From: CALOBA01 sp942491465
GTDB taxonomy: Bacteria; Pseudomonadota; Gammaproteobacteria; Chromatiales; Chromatiaceae
Reading direction: 5' to 3'
DNA length: 64,000 nucleotides
Assembly: GCA_942491465.1 (NCBI GenBank)
Contig: CALOBA010000028.1
Location: 1-64,000, forward strand
The notes under the pieces were generated by a model that did not search any database, was not told where the DNA came from, and was given only the letters and a program-made list of their open reading frames with translations. The translations under genes were made by a program, and so were the position numbers. Positions 7,201 through 20,583 of this stretch are shown here, one piece after another (within the stretch, counting starts at the first letter, position 1; each line of letters starts with the position of its first letter).

Positions 7201-7547
7201 TCAGTTTGACAGGCGATTGACGCGGATCAGCTCACCCCGCAGCGAGGTCTTCGCGCGCAACGCGGCGTCAATACGTCGGGCCTGACCGGTGCAATCCGGG
7301 TCAAGGGTGCAGACGATGATGCCGGCATGATCCGGGGAGGCGAGGTGCAGGCGGATGAAGTCCCGGCGGTTCAACGTCAGCAGAGCGCGGTTCAGGCGCT
7401 TGGTGTATGCCAAGACCTCCGGGTCCGGTAGGGCTTGGCCTAGGCTGCCGGTGTCCTGCATCGTTAGGCGGTCGTGCCCGAGCTTGCGCAGCTCATCGAC
7501 GACGGGCAGCGGGAAGGGAAGTTCTCATTGCTGTACAGGTTCGCCAA
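7201..7547 (-). pseudogene. DUF5615 PIN-like toxin, frameshifted
   Basis: A TTG at 7547, eight bases past the DUF433 stop codon, begins LANLYSNENFP. The frame then breaks in a C/T run near 7520, and the protein continues one frame over as LPVVDELRKLGHDRLTMQDT, PDPEVLAYTKRLNRALLTLN, RRDFIRLH and SPDHAGIIVCTLDPD to a stop at 7201. These are the segments of DUF5615 proteins, PIN-like putative RNases paired with DUF433 antitoxins. Only the part from the internal ATG at 7461 is open, and it would lack the N-terminal acidic residues, so the toxin is probably dead. Confidence 0.6.
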
Positions 7548-7552
7548 GGCGA

Positions 7553-7882
7553 TCAGGCCTCGTTCTCGGCAATGGCTCGGTTGATCTCGTCGCTATGCAC
7601 ACGTGCGTAGCGCCAGGCGTTTTCGATGTCGTCGATGCACAGGCTGGGGTAGCTGGCCAGCACTGTCTCGGCGCTGAGCCCGAGCCGTCGCGCTTGCTCC
7701 AGCGTCCAAACCGGGATCCGGGTGCGAAGCACACGCGCGTCGCCACCGCAGACGTCGGTGCTGCGCTCGATGCCGGCGTCGTCTGCGGCGAGGTCTTGGG
7801 CGATCCAACGCAGCAGTCTTGCCTTCTCGCTTGACGATAGGTGCGGTAGGAGCGTGCGAATGGATTCGAGCGCTGTCGTCAT
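7553..7882 (-). CDS. DUF433 domain antitoxin
   Basis: A 109-residue protein with a DUF433 domain in its second half: GGDARVLRTRIPVWTLEQAR, LGLSAETVLASYPSL, then DDIENAW and DEINRAIAEN at the end. DUF433 proteins are winged/HTH-like antitoxins partnered with DUF5615 toxins. The N-terminal 45 residues (SSSEKARLLRWIAQDL) form a short helical region seen in many members. The frame is intact while its partner downstream is broken. Minus strand, convergent with intI. Confidence 0.75.
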   Translation of the reverse strand: MTTALESIRTLLPHLSSSEKARLLRWIAQDLAADDAGIERSTDVCGGDARVLRTRIPVWTLEQARRLGLSAETVLASYPSLCIDDIENAWRYARVHSDEINRAIAENEA

Positions 7883-8008
7883 GGTGGTATTTGGGTCAGC
7901 TTGCTGAGACCGAAAAATAGACTCGGGATGCGGGATTGATCACGATTTGAATGTCGGCAGCGCTGATTTTAGGAGCCGGGGCCGAGCTTTGTCTGCGTTT
8001 CGGTATTC

Positions 8009-8085
8009 GGCGGACTGAAGTCCGCCGGCCCCGGCTGCCGACTGAAGTCGGCGCACCCCAGGGAGAGGGCCGACTGCAAGTCGGC
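8009..8085. repeat. Three iterated short palindromes (REP-like)
   Basis: Three hairpin-forming units follow one another: GGCGGACTGAAGTCCGCC at 8009-8026, GCCGACTGAAGTCGGC at 8037-8052 and GCCGACTGCAAGTCGGC at 8069-8085. They share the ACTGAAGT core and differ in compensating arm bases. They lie just past the stop codon (8098) of the octahaem cytochrome gene and could protect or end its transcript. Confidence 0.7.
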
Positions 8086-8097
8086 GCTCCCCGAGGG

Positions 8098-10293
8098 TCA
8101 ACGCTGCTGCTCGGACGCATCCGCCACCGGCGTCTCCGGCAGGTCCGGCACGCCTTGGAGCAGGTCCAGATCGCGTAGCTGCGCGGCGCGCTCCGCCGAG
8201 TAGCCGAGCAGCTCGTAGTCGAGGATGCTCTGCTCGGAGTGGCAGTCGAGGCAGCCGCGGCCGACGCGTTGGATGCCGTGGTTGACCATCAGGGTGCCCA
8301 TCTGGCGCATCCAGTGGGGCTCGACGTTGACCAGCTTGTCGTCTTGGAGCGGGTAGTCGGTCTGCCAGCCGCCGGCGACGCCGAAGTAGGCCATGAACTC
8401 GTCCATCATGTAGAGCTTGAACGGGGTCTGGTACATGCGCTGGACGATGGGGTGCTCGATGGCCTTTTTGACGGCGGCCTTGGAGTCGCCGGTCTCGTAG
8501 TAGGTGGCGTAGTCGAACGGGAGGATCATGGCGCCGAAGGGGCCTTGATTGCCCATGTCTTCGTACATCATGGCGTTGAACAGCTTGAAGGGGTAGATGC
8601 GGCTGTCGCCGTCGCGCATGGCCGGCGTCAGGTTCTGGTCGATCATCTGCCGGCGGCGCTCGAGCAGCTCGGGGCTGAGCTGGGTCAGGGTCTCGGTGGC
8701 GGTCTGTACATACTCATCCACGTCGATGTCGGGATAGCGCTCGGCCAGTTCCTCGGCCCGGGCGCGCACGGTGGCGACGACTTGCGGGTCGGTGAGCTGG
8801 GTCATCTGCACCATCAGCGGGTCGTAGCGGCCCTCGCCGGTGGGATTGGCGCCCAGGGCGTTGGCGAGGAAGGTGCCGTTGCCGTTGAACCAGAGGTAGG
8901 TCATGCCCTGGCCGGGCTTGCCGCTGAGCAGGACATCGGTGGGCTCCCAGAGGCCGTCTTCGGGGTTCCAGGTGGGGTGGACCCAGTCGCGCAGCACGAC
9001 GTTTTCGTCGACCAGCTGGGGGATATGGCAGGTCTCGCAGGCGATGCGGGCGATGTGGCCGTTGAGCAGGGCCTTGTGCTCGCTGCGGTTGTGCGGGGCC
9101 TCGGTATGGCAGGTCCGGCAGTCGACCTCCTTGTCCGGCAGGTCGTTGCCCACCAGGTCGACGCCCAGGCGACCACGGGGGATCTTGTGGCCCTCGGGGA
9201 CGTGGCAGTCGACGCAGTTCATGCCGGCGGCGGCGTGGACGTCGCTGTAGGGGCTGAAGGGGTTACCGCGCTTGGCGCCGTGATGCATGATGCGCGGGTT
9301 GTGGTAGCCGGGGGCCTGGGCGGCCTGGTTATGGCGGTAGGCGTCGCCGCCCATGTTGTGCTGGTGGCAGCGCAGACAGTTCTCGCTGGTGGGGCGGGTG
9401 ATGCTGAGCGCGGCGCGCAGGCTGCGGTCTTGGTTCCAGCGGGTGCCGTTGCCGTCGTCGATGACGTAGCGCTGGTTCATGTCGTATTCGGCGCTGTGGC
9501 AGATCAGGCAGTCGATGCCGTGCTTGGCCTCCACGGTGACGTCGCCGATGGGCATCATCTTTTCGGTGGCCGGGTAGTAGTTGCCGCCGATGTGGCATTG
9601 GCCGCAGCCCTCGGAGCGGGTCACGGGCGCGTCGGCGCCTTCGGGCTGGGATTCCACCAGGGACGCCCAGCCGGTCCAGGAGAAGCTGCCGGGGATGCCG
9701 CAGGCGCGGTCGATCTTGCCCACGGGGATGTGGCGCTCGCCGGGGGCATTGACCCGACGCCCGTCGTAGCCGACGGTGGAGAAGCCGCTGCCGTCGCTCT
9801 GGAACTTGAAGTGGATGGAGTTGACCAGGTCATCCAGGGTGTTGACGGTGGATAGGGAGCCGTCCTCGTGGCGCACGTCGATGGTCTGGTGGCATTGCAG
9901 ACAGGTCTCGGGCCCTTTGTATTGACGGATGCCGGCGTCGCGGAAGTAGCCGATGTGGGCGTAGTCGGTGTCGTGCATGAACGATTCGGTGTTCATCAGC
10001 ATCTCGACCTTCATCTCGCGGGCGAAGGCGTCCTGCTGCTCGGTGACGATGGTCTCGGCCTTGGCGCGGCGGGCATCGGCCGTCAGGTCCCGGGCCAGGG
10101 CCTCGAATGCGCGATCGGTCAGTTCCTGACTGCTGTCGAACTCCAGCGTGGCGGTGGTCTCGCCCACATAGGCCTGGAACAGCATCGGATAGATGACCTT
10201 GTAGAGGAAGACCAGCACCAGCACGGCCAGCACCAGGTAGATCAGCCGCCTTGCGAGGCGGGACTCGGGTAGACGGGGCAGGACAATGTTCAT
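8098..10293 (-). CDS. Membrane-anchored octahaem cytochrome c, OTR-like
   Basis: The 731-residue protein has one N-terminal membrane helix (about residues 16-38) and eight CXXCH haem-binding motifs: CLQCH (~130), CGQCH (~230), CLICH (~262), CLRCH (~305), CVDCH (~360), CRTCH (~392), CETCH (~418) and CLDCH (~682). The spacing, the block MNCVDCHVPEGHKIPRG and the CETCHIP motif are reminiscent of the octahaem tetrathionate reductase family, whose members reduce tetrathionate, nitrite or hydroxylamine in the periplasm. No CXXCK site is present, which argues against an octahaem nitrite reductase of the NrfA kind. The last haem is isolated by a 260-residue segment. Its ATG overlaps the cytochrome b stop (ATGA). 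The substrate is an inference from family and neighbours. Confidence 0.75.
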   Translation of the reverse strand: MNIVLPRLPESRLARRLIYLVLAVLVLVFLYKVIYPMLFQAYVGETTATLEFDSSQELTDRAFEALARDLTADARRAKAETIVTEQQDAFAREMKVEMLMNTESFMHDTDYAHIGYFRDAGIRQYKGPETCLQCHQTIDVRHEDGSLSTVNTLDDLVNSIHFKFQSDGSGFSTVGYDGRRVNAPGERHIPVGKIDRACGIPGSFSWTGWASLVESQPEGADAPVTRSEGCGQCHIGGNYYPATEKMMPIGDVTVEAKHGIDCLICHSAEYDMNQRYVIDDGNGTRWNQDRSLRAALSITRPTSENCLRCHQHNMGGDAYRHNQAAQAPGYHNPRIMHHGAKRGNPFSPYSDVHAAAGMNCVDCHVPEGHKIPRGRLGVDLVGNDLPDKEVDCRTCHTEAPHNRSEHKALLNGHIARIACETCHIPQLVDENVVLRDWVHPTWNPEDGLWEPTDVLLSGKPGQGMTYLWFNGNGTFLANALGANPTGEGRYDPLMVQMTQLTDPQVVATVRARAEELAERYPDIDVDEYVQTATETLTQLSPELLERRRQMIDQNLTPAMRDGDSRIYPFKLFNAMMYEDMGNQGPFGAMILPFDYATYYETGDSKAAVKKAIEHPIVQRMYQTPFKLYMMDEFMAYFGVAGGWQTDYPLQDDKLVNVEPHWMRQMGTLMVNHGIQRVGRGCLDCHSEQSILDYELLGYSAERAAQLRDLDLLQGVPDLPETPVADASEQQR

Positions 10294-10931
10294 GACTGCG
10301 CCTCCGGGGCGTTGGACGCGTCGGCCTCCCGATGCCAGCCGGTGAGCATCGAGCGGATGTTGCTGGTGGGGGTGTCGCCGGTGGTGATCATGTATAGGTG
10401 GGTGAGCAGGAACAGCACCAGCATCCAGGCAACCGCCAGGTGGGTCATGGCCACCAGCCAGACGCTGCCCAAACCGAACAGGGTCTCCGGCAGGTAGACC
10501 GAGAACAGGAAGGCCCAGCCGCTGATCACCAGCACCGGCATCAGCCCGAGCATAACGCCGAGATAGGTCAGCTTCTGGAGCAGGTTCATCTTATCGTCGG
10601 CGCTCGGGTGGAACGGGTGCGGCTCGCGGCGGAAGATGCCGATCATGTACCAGCGCGCCTGGCGGAAGAGGGCGCCGATCAGGCCGCGCAGCGGCACCCG
10701 GTAGAAGCGCTTGTTGTCGCTCGCCAGGTTGCCGACGATGAACACCAGCCAACTGAGGGTCAGCGCGATGCCGGCGGCGTTGTGCACCGGTACGGCGGTA
10801 TCGAACGGCAGCAGCAGGGCACCGCCGGCAAAGTGCATGCTCAAGCCCGTGAAGATCAGGACCAGGAACAGCGCCGCATTGGCCCAATGCCAGATGCGCA
10901 CCCAGACGGAGTAGAGATAGAGCTTATGCAT
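10290..10931 (-). CDS. Membrane cytochrome b (b561/hydrogenase b-type family)
   Basis: A 213-residue integral membrane protein starting MHKLYLYSVWVRIWHWANAA, with four to five membrane helices and haem-ligand histidines in RIWHW, VPVHNAAG, THLAVAW and LTHLYM. This is the pattern of b-type cytochromes that link quinol to periplasmic haem proteins. The ATG at 10931 is preferred over the upstream start in the same frame because GGGGGG precedes it and it overlaps the heptahaem gene stop by eight bases. It is the middle gene of a three-gene operon and probably passes electrons between the quinone pool and the two multihaem proteins. Confidence 0.82.
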   Translation of the reverse strand: MHKLYLYSVWVRIWHWANAALFLVLIFTGLSMHFAGGALLLPFDTAVPVHNAAGIALTLSWLVFIVGNLASDNKRFYRVPLRGLIGALFRQARWYMIGIFRREPHPFHPSADDKMNLLQKLTYLGVMLGLMPVLVISGWAFLFSVYLPETLFGLGSVWLVAMTHLAVAWMLVLFLLTHLYMITTGDTPTSNIRSMLTGWHREADASNAPEAQS

Positions 10932-11880
10932 GGTCGTTCCCCCCTTTGCGATAGACCCGCCAGCGCCCAAAGGCGTGGGCACCAATCCCGAGCAGCATCA
11001 GGGCGATGACGCCCAGGCCGATGGCGTCGATGGTCGGGCTGCGGCTCATGCCGACGATGTAGGAGTCGTTGTAGACCGCCTTGGCGACCAAGCCCTTCTC
11101 GGCCAGATCCGTCTCGGAGCGGTATGAATAGAGCTGGTTGAGCAGCGTGGCGTTGCGCGAGTGGCAGTTGACGCAGTCGCGGTTGCCCTGGTCGGCGACG
11201 AGCACGTCGTGGGAGCGGTGCTCGGCGACCGGGGCATGGCAGTCGATGCAGCGCACGGCGGTCCAGTGCCGGTCGGGATTCGGCAGCCAGGCGTGGGCCG
11301 CATCCAGTGGGTCGGCAACCGCTTGATGGCAGGACAGGCACACTGCGTTGTTGGCGCTGACGATGGCGGCGATGTCGTCGCCGGGCCGGGCGGCTCGGAA
11401 GCTGTGGGGGTTGTGGCAATCGTGACAGCCCATCGGCAGCTTCGATGTGGGGTCGGCGTCCGTCGGCGACTGTGCGTGGACGCTGCGCAGGAATTCCTCG
11501 TCGATGCGCTGGTAGGCCGAGCCGCGGGGCTCGCGGTCTTCACGGTGGCAGCCGACGCAGTCGAGGTCTTCGTCGGCGATGGTCAGTGCGTGCGGGTAGG
11601 TCCGATAGTCGCGGTCGTGGCAGTCGACGCAGGCCATGTTGCCGTGGTCGGAGGCGGCGAAGGCGGCGGCGTCCACGTGCAGGTCGATGATCTCGCGGGT
11701 GATCGGGTCGCGGTAGCCGAGCGTTGCCATGCCGTGGCAGCGTTGGCAATCGTCGCTGACCTCTGCGGCGGCGACCGGGGCCTGAGTGGGCAGCAGCAGG
11801 GCCAACAGGAGGCCGAGGAGCAGGCACCGGGGCCGGCCGGACTGAGGCCGGAGCCGGGCGGGTGGTGAGCGGTACAGCAT
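10924..11880 (-). CDS. Heptahaem cytochrome c with C-terminal membrane anchor
   Basis: A periplasmic protein of 318 residues with a signal peptide (CLLLGLLLALLLPTQAPVAA, ending near residue 36), seven CXXCH motifs (CQRCH ~44, CVDCH ~83, CVGCH ~107, CHDCH ~150, CLSCH ~180, CIDCH ~209, CVNCH ~234) and one C-terminal membrane helix near 285-303. The ATG at 11880 is chosen because it puts the signal peptide at the N-terminus; the frame is open to 12081 but the extra residues look non-coding. It is the first gene of the operon and is likely an electron-transfer partner of the b-type and octahaem cytochromes. No enzyme function can be assigned. Confidence 0.78.
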   Translation of the reverse strand: MLYRSPPARLRPQSGRPRCLLLGLLLALLLPTQAPVAAAEVSDDCQRCHGMATLGYRDPITREIIDLHVDAAAFAASDHGNMACVDCHDRDYRTYPHALTIADEDLDCVGCHREDREPRGSAYQRIDEEFLRSVHAQSPTDADPTSKLPMGCHDCHNPHSFRAARPGDDIAAIVSANNAVCLSCHQAVADPLDAAHAWLPNPDRHWTAVRCIDCHAPVAEHRSHDVLVADQGNRDCVNCHSRNATLLNQLYSYRSETDLAEKGLVAKAVYNDSYIVGMSRSPTIDAIGLGVIALMLLGIGAHAFGRWRVYRKGGNDHA

Positions 11881-12115
11881 GGCGATGATGAGCCTATCGG
11901 GTCGGTGGAGGTGTGGTGGCACCGGGGTGGCGACCATGATAGCGCCCGCCCCGCTCCCTGAGAACGATCGGCCGGGGCGCTTGGCCGCGGAATCCTCACC
12001 GGGAGCGGGGTAGATTCCCGCCCCCGGCACACCCATTGTAGAAACCACAACAAGGCCGCGGCTGTCGCGGCAATAGATCAATCCTTATTCGACAAATAAT
12101 CGAGAGAGCAGTGCC

Positions 12116-12412
12116 ATGAGTATTAGTGTCCCCGTGGACGGCGAAGGTTTCCTGGTCAGCCGCGACGACTGGAGCGAGTCCGTCGCCACCGAGTTGGCGC
12201 AGAGCGACGAATTTGAGATGAACGATCAGGTCATGGGCCTTATCCGCGCCGCCCGCAGCATGTACGACGACGACGGCGTGGTGCCGCCGATCCGCATCTT
12301 CGCGAAGAAGCAGGGCGTCTCTACCAAGGAGCTGTACAACATCTTCAAAAAGGGGCCGATGAAACTGATCTGCAAATGGGGCGGCCTGCCGAAGCCCACC
12401 GGCTGCGTCTGA
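12116..12412 (+). CDS. DsrC/TusE/DsvC-family sulfur-carrier protein
   Basis: A 98-residue protein ending KLICKWGGLPKPTGCV, the C-terminal arm of the family. The penultimate cysteine and a second cysteine 11 residues earlier are both present; DsrC has both, whereas TusE has only the last. It lacks the KGNSKYLY-type insertion seen in DsrC and TusE and has STKELYNIFKKGP instead, so it is a shorter paralogue. DsrC-type proteins carry sulfur as a trisulfide or persulfide between cytoplasmic enzymes and membrane complexes. It is divergent from the multihaem operon with about 235 bp between the starts, which supports but does not prove a shared role in sulfur redox. Confidence 0.85.
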   Translation: MSISVPVDGEGFLVSRDDWSESVATELAQSDEFEMNDQVMGLIRAARSMYDDDGVVPPIRIFAKKQGVSTKELYNIFKKGPMKLICKWGGLPKPTGCV

Positions 12413-12505
12413 CGCCGGTCAGGTCGTGGGGCGACACGGCCCTATGACGACCTGCCCCGCATCAACCCATCAATACCCACATTCAACACGAGGATATGAC
12501 CCCCA

Positions 12506-12727
12506 ATGGCTGGTATGTTGTCATGCAAAGGTGATCCGCTCTGGAGGCGTGATTCCGACCCCGGCTACCGCGTGGGCTGGCGCAGTAAGTCGCGCTTCGA
12601 GGCCGGCCACCTCGAAGGCGAGATGACTTACGGTGAGGCCGCGCGCAAGGCCCGCGAACTCGCGGCGCAAGACCAAGACCAGGATACTACCTACTACCCC
12701 GAGCTGATCCTGATCGAGACAGCCTGA
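12506..12727 (+). CDS. Hypothetical protein, 73 residues
   Basis: An unrecognised small protein; the conserved-looking part is GYRVGWRSKSRFEAGHLEGE and TYGEAARKARELAAQDQDQD, ending YYPELILIET. It follows the DsrC-like gene by about 90 bp on the same strand and may share its transcript. An alternative start is the ATG at 12498 (MTPNGWYVVMQ), which directly follows GAGGAT but is in another frame and closes after 12 codons; a one-base indel near 12530 would join the two. The start is therefore uncertain. Confidence 0.5.
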   Translation: MAGMLSCKGDPLWRRDSDPGYRVGWRSKSRFEAGHLEGEMTYGEAARKARELAAQDQDQDTTYYPELILIETA

Positions 12728-12835
12728 GCGTCCCCCCGGCAGCGGGTCACCGCGTCGAGGCCACCTCGACGCGATCATTCGCTGACCCAAGTCCCCTCGG
12801 CTGCGCTAGAGTAGCGTCCGAAACAGGAAAAGGGG

Positions 12836-18127
<5,292 letters not shown>

Positions 18128-18232
18128 TCTCTGAGCGATCGCGAAGCGCCGGCTTCGCGGCGAGGGATGCGCCATGGCGGTGATGTCGCCGGTCGCGCTG
18201 GGCGATTGCCGGAAAAGTTGATAGAAATCGCC

Positions 18233-19648
18233 TTAGAACGGCATCCCGCCCCCGGGGGGAAAGCCGCCCCCCGGGGGCATGCCGCCACCCGGCGGCATCA
18301 TCCCCGGCGGCATCTGGCCCTGCATGCGGCGCATCATCTTGGCCATGTTGCCGCCCTTCATCTTTTTCATCATCTTCTGCATCTGCTGGAACTGCTTCAG
18401 CAGCTTGTTCACATCCTGCACCTGGGTGCCGGAGCCCCGGGCGATGCGCTTGCGCCGCGAGCCCTTGATGATCTGCGGGTGGGCACGCTCGTTCGGCGTC
18501 ATGGAGTCGACGATGGCGATGAGCTTGCCGATCTCCTTGTCGTTGGCTTGATCCTTGACGTGATCGGGCAGCTGGCCCATGCCCGGCAGCTTGTCGAGCA
18601 TCCCGGCCATGCCGCCGAGCTTGCTCATCTGCTTGAGCTGGTCGCGGAAGTCGGTGAGGTCGAAGCCCTTGCCCTTCTTTAGCTTATGCGCAAGCTTTTC
18701 GGCCTGGTCACGGTCGACCTTGTCCTGGATGTCCTCCACCAGCGAGACCACGTCGCCCATGCCGAGGATGCGCGAGGCGATGCGCTCGGGGTAGAAGGGC
18801 TCCAGCGCGCTGACCTTCTCGCCGACACCGATGAACTTGATCGGCTTGCCGGTGATCTGGCGGATGGACAGCGCCGCGCCGCCGCGGGCGTCGCCGTCGG
18901 CCTTGGTCAGGATCACGCCGGTGAGCGGCAAGGCGTCGTGGAAGGCCTTGGCGGTCTTGGCGGCGTCCTGGCCGGTCATGCTGTCGACGACGAACAGGGT
19001 CTCGATGGGGTCGAGCTGCGTGTGCAGGTCCTGGATCTCGTTCATCATCAGGGTGTCGACGGCCAGTCGGCCGGCGGTGTCGACGATGAGCACGTCCTGC
19101 ATCTGCTTGCGCGCGGCCTCCATCGCCGCGCGGGCGATCTCGCCGGGCTGCTGTTCGGGGCTGCTCGGGAAGAAGGTCGCGCCGACCTCGCCGGCAACGG
19201 TGCGCAGCTGTTCGATGGCCGCAGGGCGATAGACGTCGCAGCTGACCACCATGACGCGCTTCTTGTGCTTGTCCTGCAGGAAGCGGGCGAGCTTCGCCGT
19301 GCTGGTGGTCTTGCCCGAGCCCTGCAGGCCGGCCATCAGGATCACGGCGGGGGGCTGCACGGCGAGATTCAGCGTCTCGTTGGCGTCACCCATCAGGTGC
19401 ACCAGCTCGTCGTTGACGATCTTGATCAGCACCTGCCCCGGCGTGAGGCTCTTCATGACCTCGGCGCCCATGGCCTTCTCGCGCACCTGCTCGACGAAGG
19501 TGCGCACCACCGGCAGCGCCACGTCGGCCTCCAGCAGGGCCATCCGCACCTGGCGCATGGTGTCCTTGATGTTCTCTTCGCTCAGCCTGGCCTGGCCGCG
19601 AAGCCCCTTGAGGACCTCGTCGAAGCGTTCCTGAAGGTTCTGAAACAT
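18233..19648 (-). CDS. ffh: Signal recognition particle protein Ffh
   Basis: SRP54 GTPase that binds 4.5S RNA and signal sequences and delivers ribosomes to FtsY at the membrane. The N domain starts MFQNLQERFDEVLKGLRGQA. The G domain holds GLQGSGKTTS (P-loop near residue 103), VDTAGR, TKADGDARGG and GVGEK. The methionine-rich M domain has SRRKRIARGSG and MQKMMKKMK. The tail is an unusual Met/Pro/Gly repeat (PPGGGMPPGGG). The length of 471 residues is normal. It is transcribed away from ypjD, the same neighbourhood as in many gammaproteobacteria. Confidence 0.97.
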   Translation of the reverse strand: MFQNLQERFDEVLKGLRGQARLSEENIKDTMRQVRMALLEADVALPVVRTFVEQVREKAMGAEVMKSLTPGQVLIKIVNDELVHLMGDANETLNLAVQPPAVILMAGLQGSGKTTSTAKLARFLQDKHKKRVMVVSCDVYRPAAIEQLRTVAGEVGATFFPSSPEQQPGEIARAAMEAARKQMQDVLIVDTAGRLAVDTLMMNEIQDLHTQLDPIETLFVVDSMTGQDAAKTAKAFHDALPLTGVILTKADGDARGGAALSIRQITGKPIKFIGVGEKVSALEPFYPERIASRILGMGDVVSLVEDIQDKVDRDQAEKLAHKLKKGKGFDLTDFRDQLKQMSKLGGMAGMLDKLPGMGQLPDHVKDQANDKEIGKLIAIVDSMTPNERAHPQIIKGSRRKRIARGSGTQVQDVNKLLKQFQQMQKMMKKMKGGNMAKMMRRMQGQMPPGMMPPGGGMPPGGGFPPGGGMPF

Positions 19649-19764
19649 CGGTTCTCCTCGAAACAGGTTGGGTTGCGGCCCGCGGGGGCCGCCGGAAATC
19701 GATAGGCTTGGGGCCGCGCGCGATCATTTCCCAGCTTGGGCCCTTTATGCGATGATCGCACGCC

Positions 19765-20583
19765 ATGAACAGCATGCCCATCTCCATCTTCACCATCGCC
19801 GCCTATCTCACCGCCGCGGGCCTGATTACCTGGCGGCTGTTTATGCAGGATCGCGCCAAGGTCCCGCCGCGGTCATTCGCCCTCAGCCTGGCCTTCGGCG
19901 GCCTGCTGCTGCACACCTGGCTGTTGTACTCCGCGGTGTTCAGCGGCGACGGGCTGAACCTCGCCTTCTTCAATGCCCTGTCACTGGCCTCCTGGACGGT
20001 GGTTGCCTCGCTGCTGATCCCGAGCCTGAACAAGCCGGTGGAAAACCTGGGCATCGTGCTGATGCCGGTGGCCGCGCTCACGGTTGCCCTCGACGAGATC
20101 TATCCCAGCGTCGGCTTTATGGGCCCCGACGTCAGCTGGGTGCTGAAGGTGCATGTGCTGCTGTCCATGCTCGCCTACAGCCTGCTGACGCTGGCCGCCG
20201 TGCAGGCCATCCTGCTGGCCGTGCAGGACCACTATCTGCGCAGCCGCCAACCCGGGGGCTTCGTCCGCTCCCTGCCGCCGCTGATGACGATGGAGGCACT
20301 GCTGTTCGAGATGATCGGCGTCGGCTTCGCCATGCTGACCCTGGCCCTGCTCAGCGGCTTCGCCTTCCTGGAAAACATGTTCGCCCAGCATCTGGTGCAC
20401 AAGACCGTCCTCTCGGTGCTGGCCTGGATGGTCTTCGGCGGCCTGCTCGTGGGCCATCGCTTCTGGGGCTGGCGCGGACGCCGCGCCATCACCTGGACCC
20501 TGAGCGGCTTCGGCATCCTCATCCTCGCCTATTTCGGCAGTAAGCTCGTCCTGGAGCTGATCCTGCACCGCACCGCCGGCTAG
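19765..20583 (+). CDS. ypjD: YpjD/CcsA-like inner membrane protein
   Basis: A 272-residue protein with about eight membrane helices, a member of the cytochrome c assembly (CcsA/CcmC-like) superfamily. Typical elements are LLHTWLLYSAVFSG near the second helix, SWVLKVHVLLSMLAYSLLTL with a candidate haem histidine, HLVHKTVLSVLAWMVFGGLL and GHRFWGWRGRRAI. YpjD proteins sit next to ffh in many gammaproteobacteria; their exact role is not settled. It is divergent from ffh with about 115 bp between starts. The ATG at 19765 fits the first helix; a further in-frame ATG follows four codons later. Confidence 0.85.
   Translation: MNSMPISIFTIAAYLTAAGLITWRLFMQDRAKVPPRSFALSLAFGGLLLHTWLLYSAVFSGDGLNLAFFNALSLASWTVVASLLIPSLNKPVENLGIVLMPVAALTVALDEIYPSVGFMGPDVSWVLKVHVLLSMLAYSLLTLAAVQAILLAVQDHYLRSRQPGGFVRSLPPLMTMEALLFEMIGVGFAMLTLALLSGFAFLENMFAQHLVHKTVLSVLAWMVFGGLLVGHRFWGWRGRRAITWTLSGFGILILAYFGSKLVLELILHRTAG

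Noticed and set aside
8239..9855. 538-codon plus-strand frame rich in Val, Ala and Gly
   Set aside because: Antisense to the octahaem cytochrome with its eight CXXCH motifs; composition is that of a shadow frame.
8098..10293. Octahaem nitrite reductase (NrfA/ONR-like)
   Set aside because: No CXXCK catalytic haem motif is present, and the block order fits the tetrathionate reductase family better.
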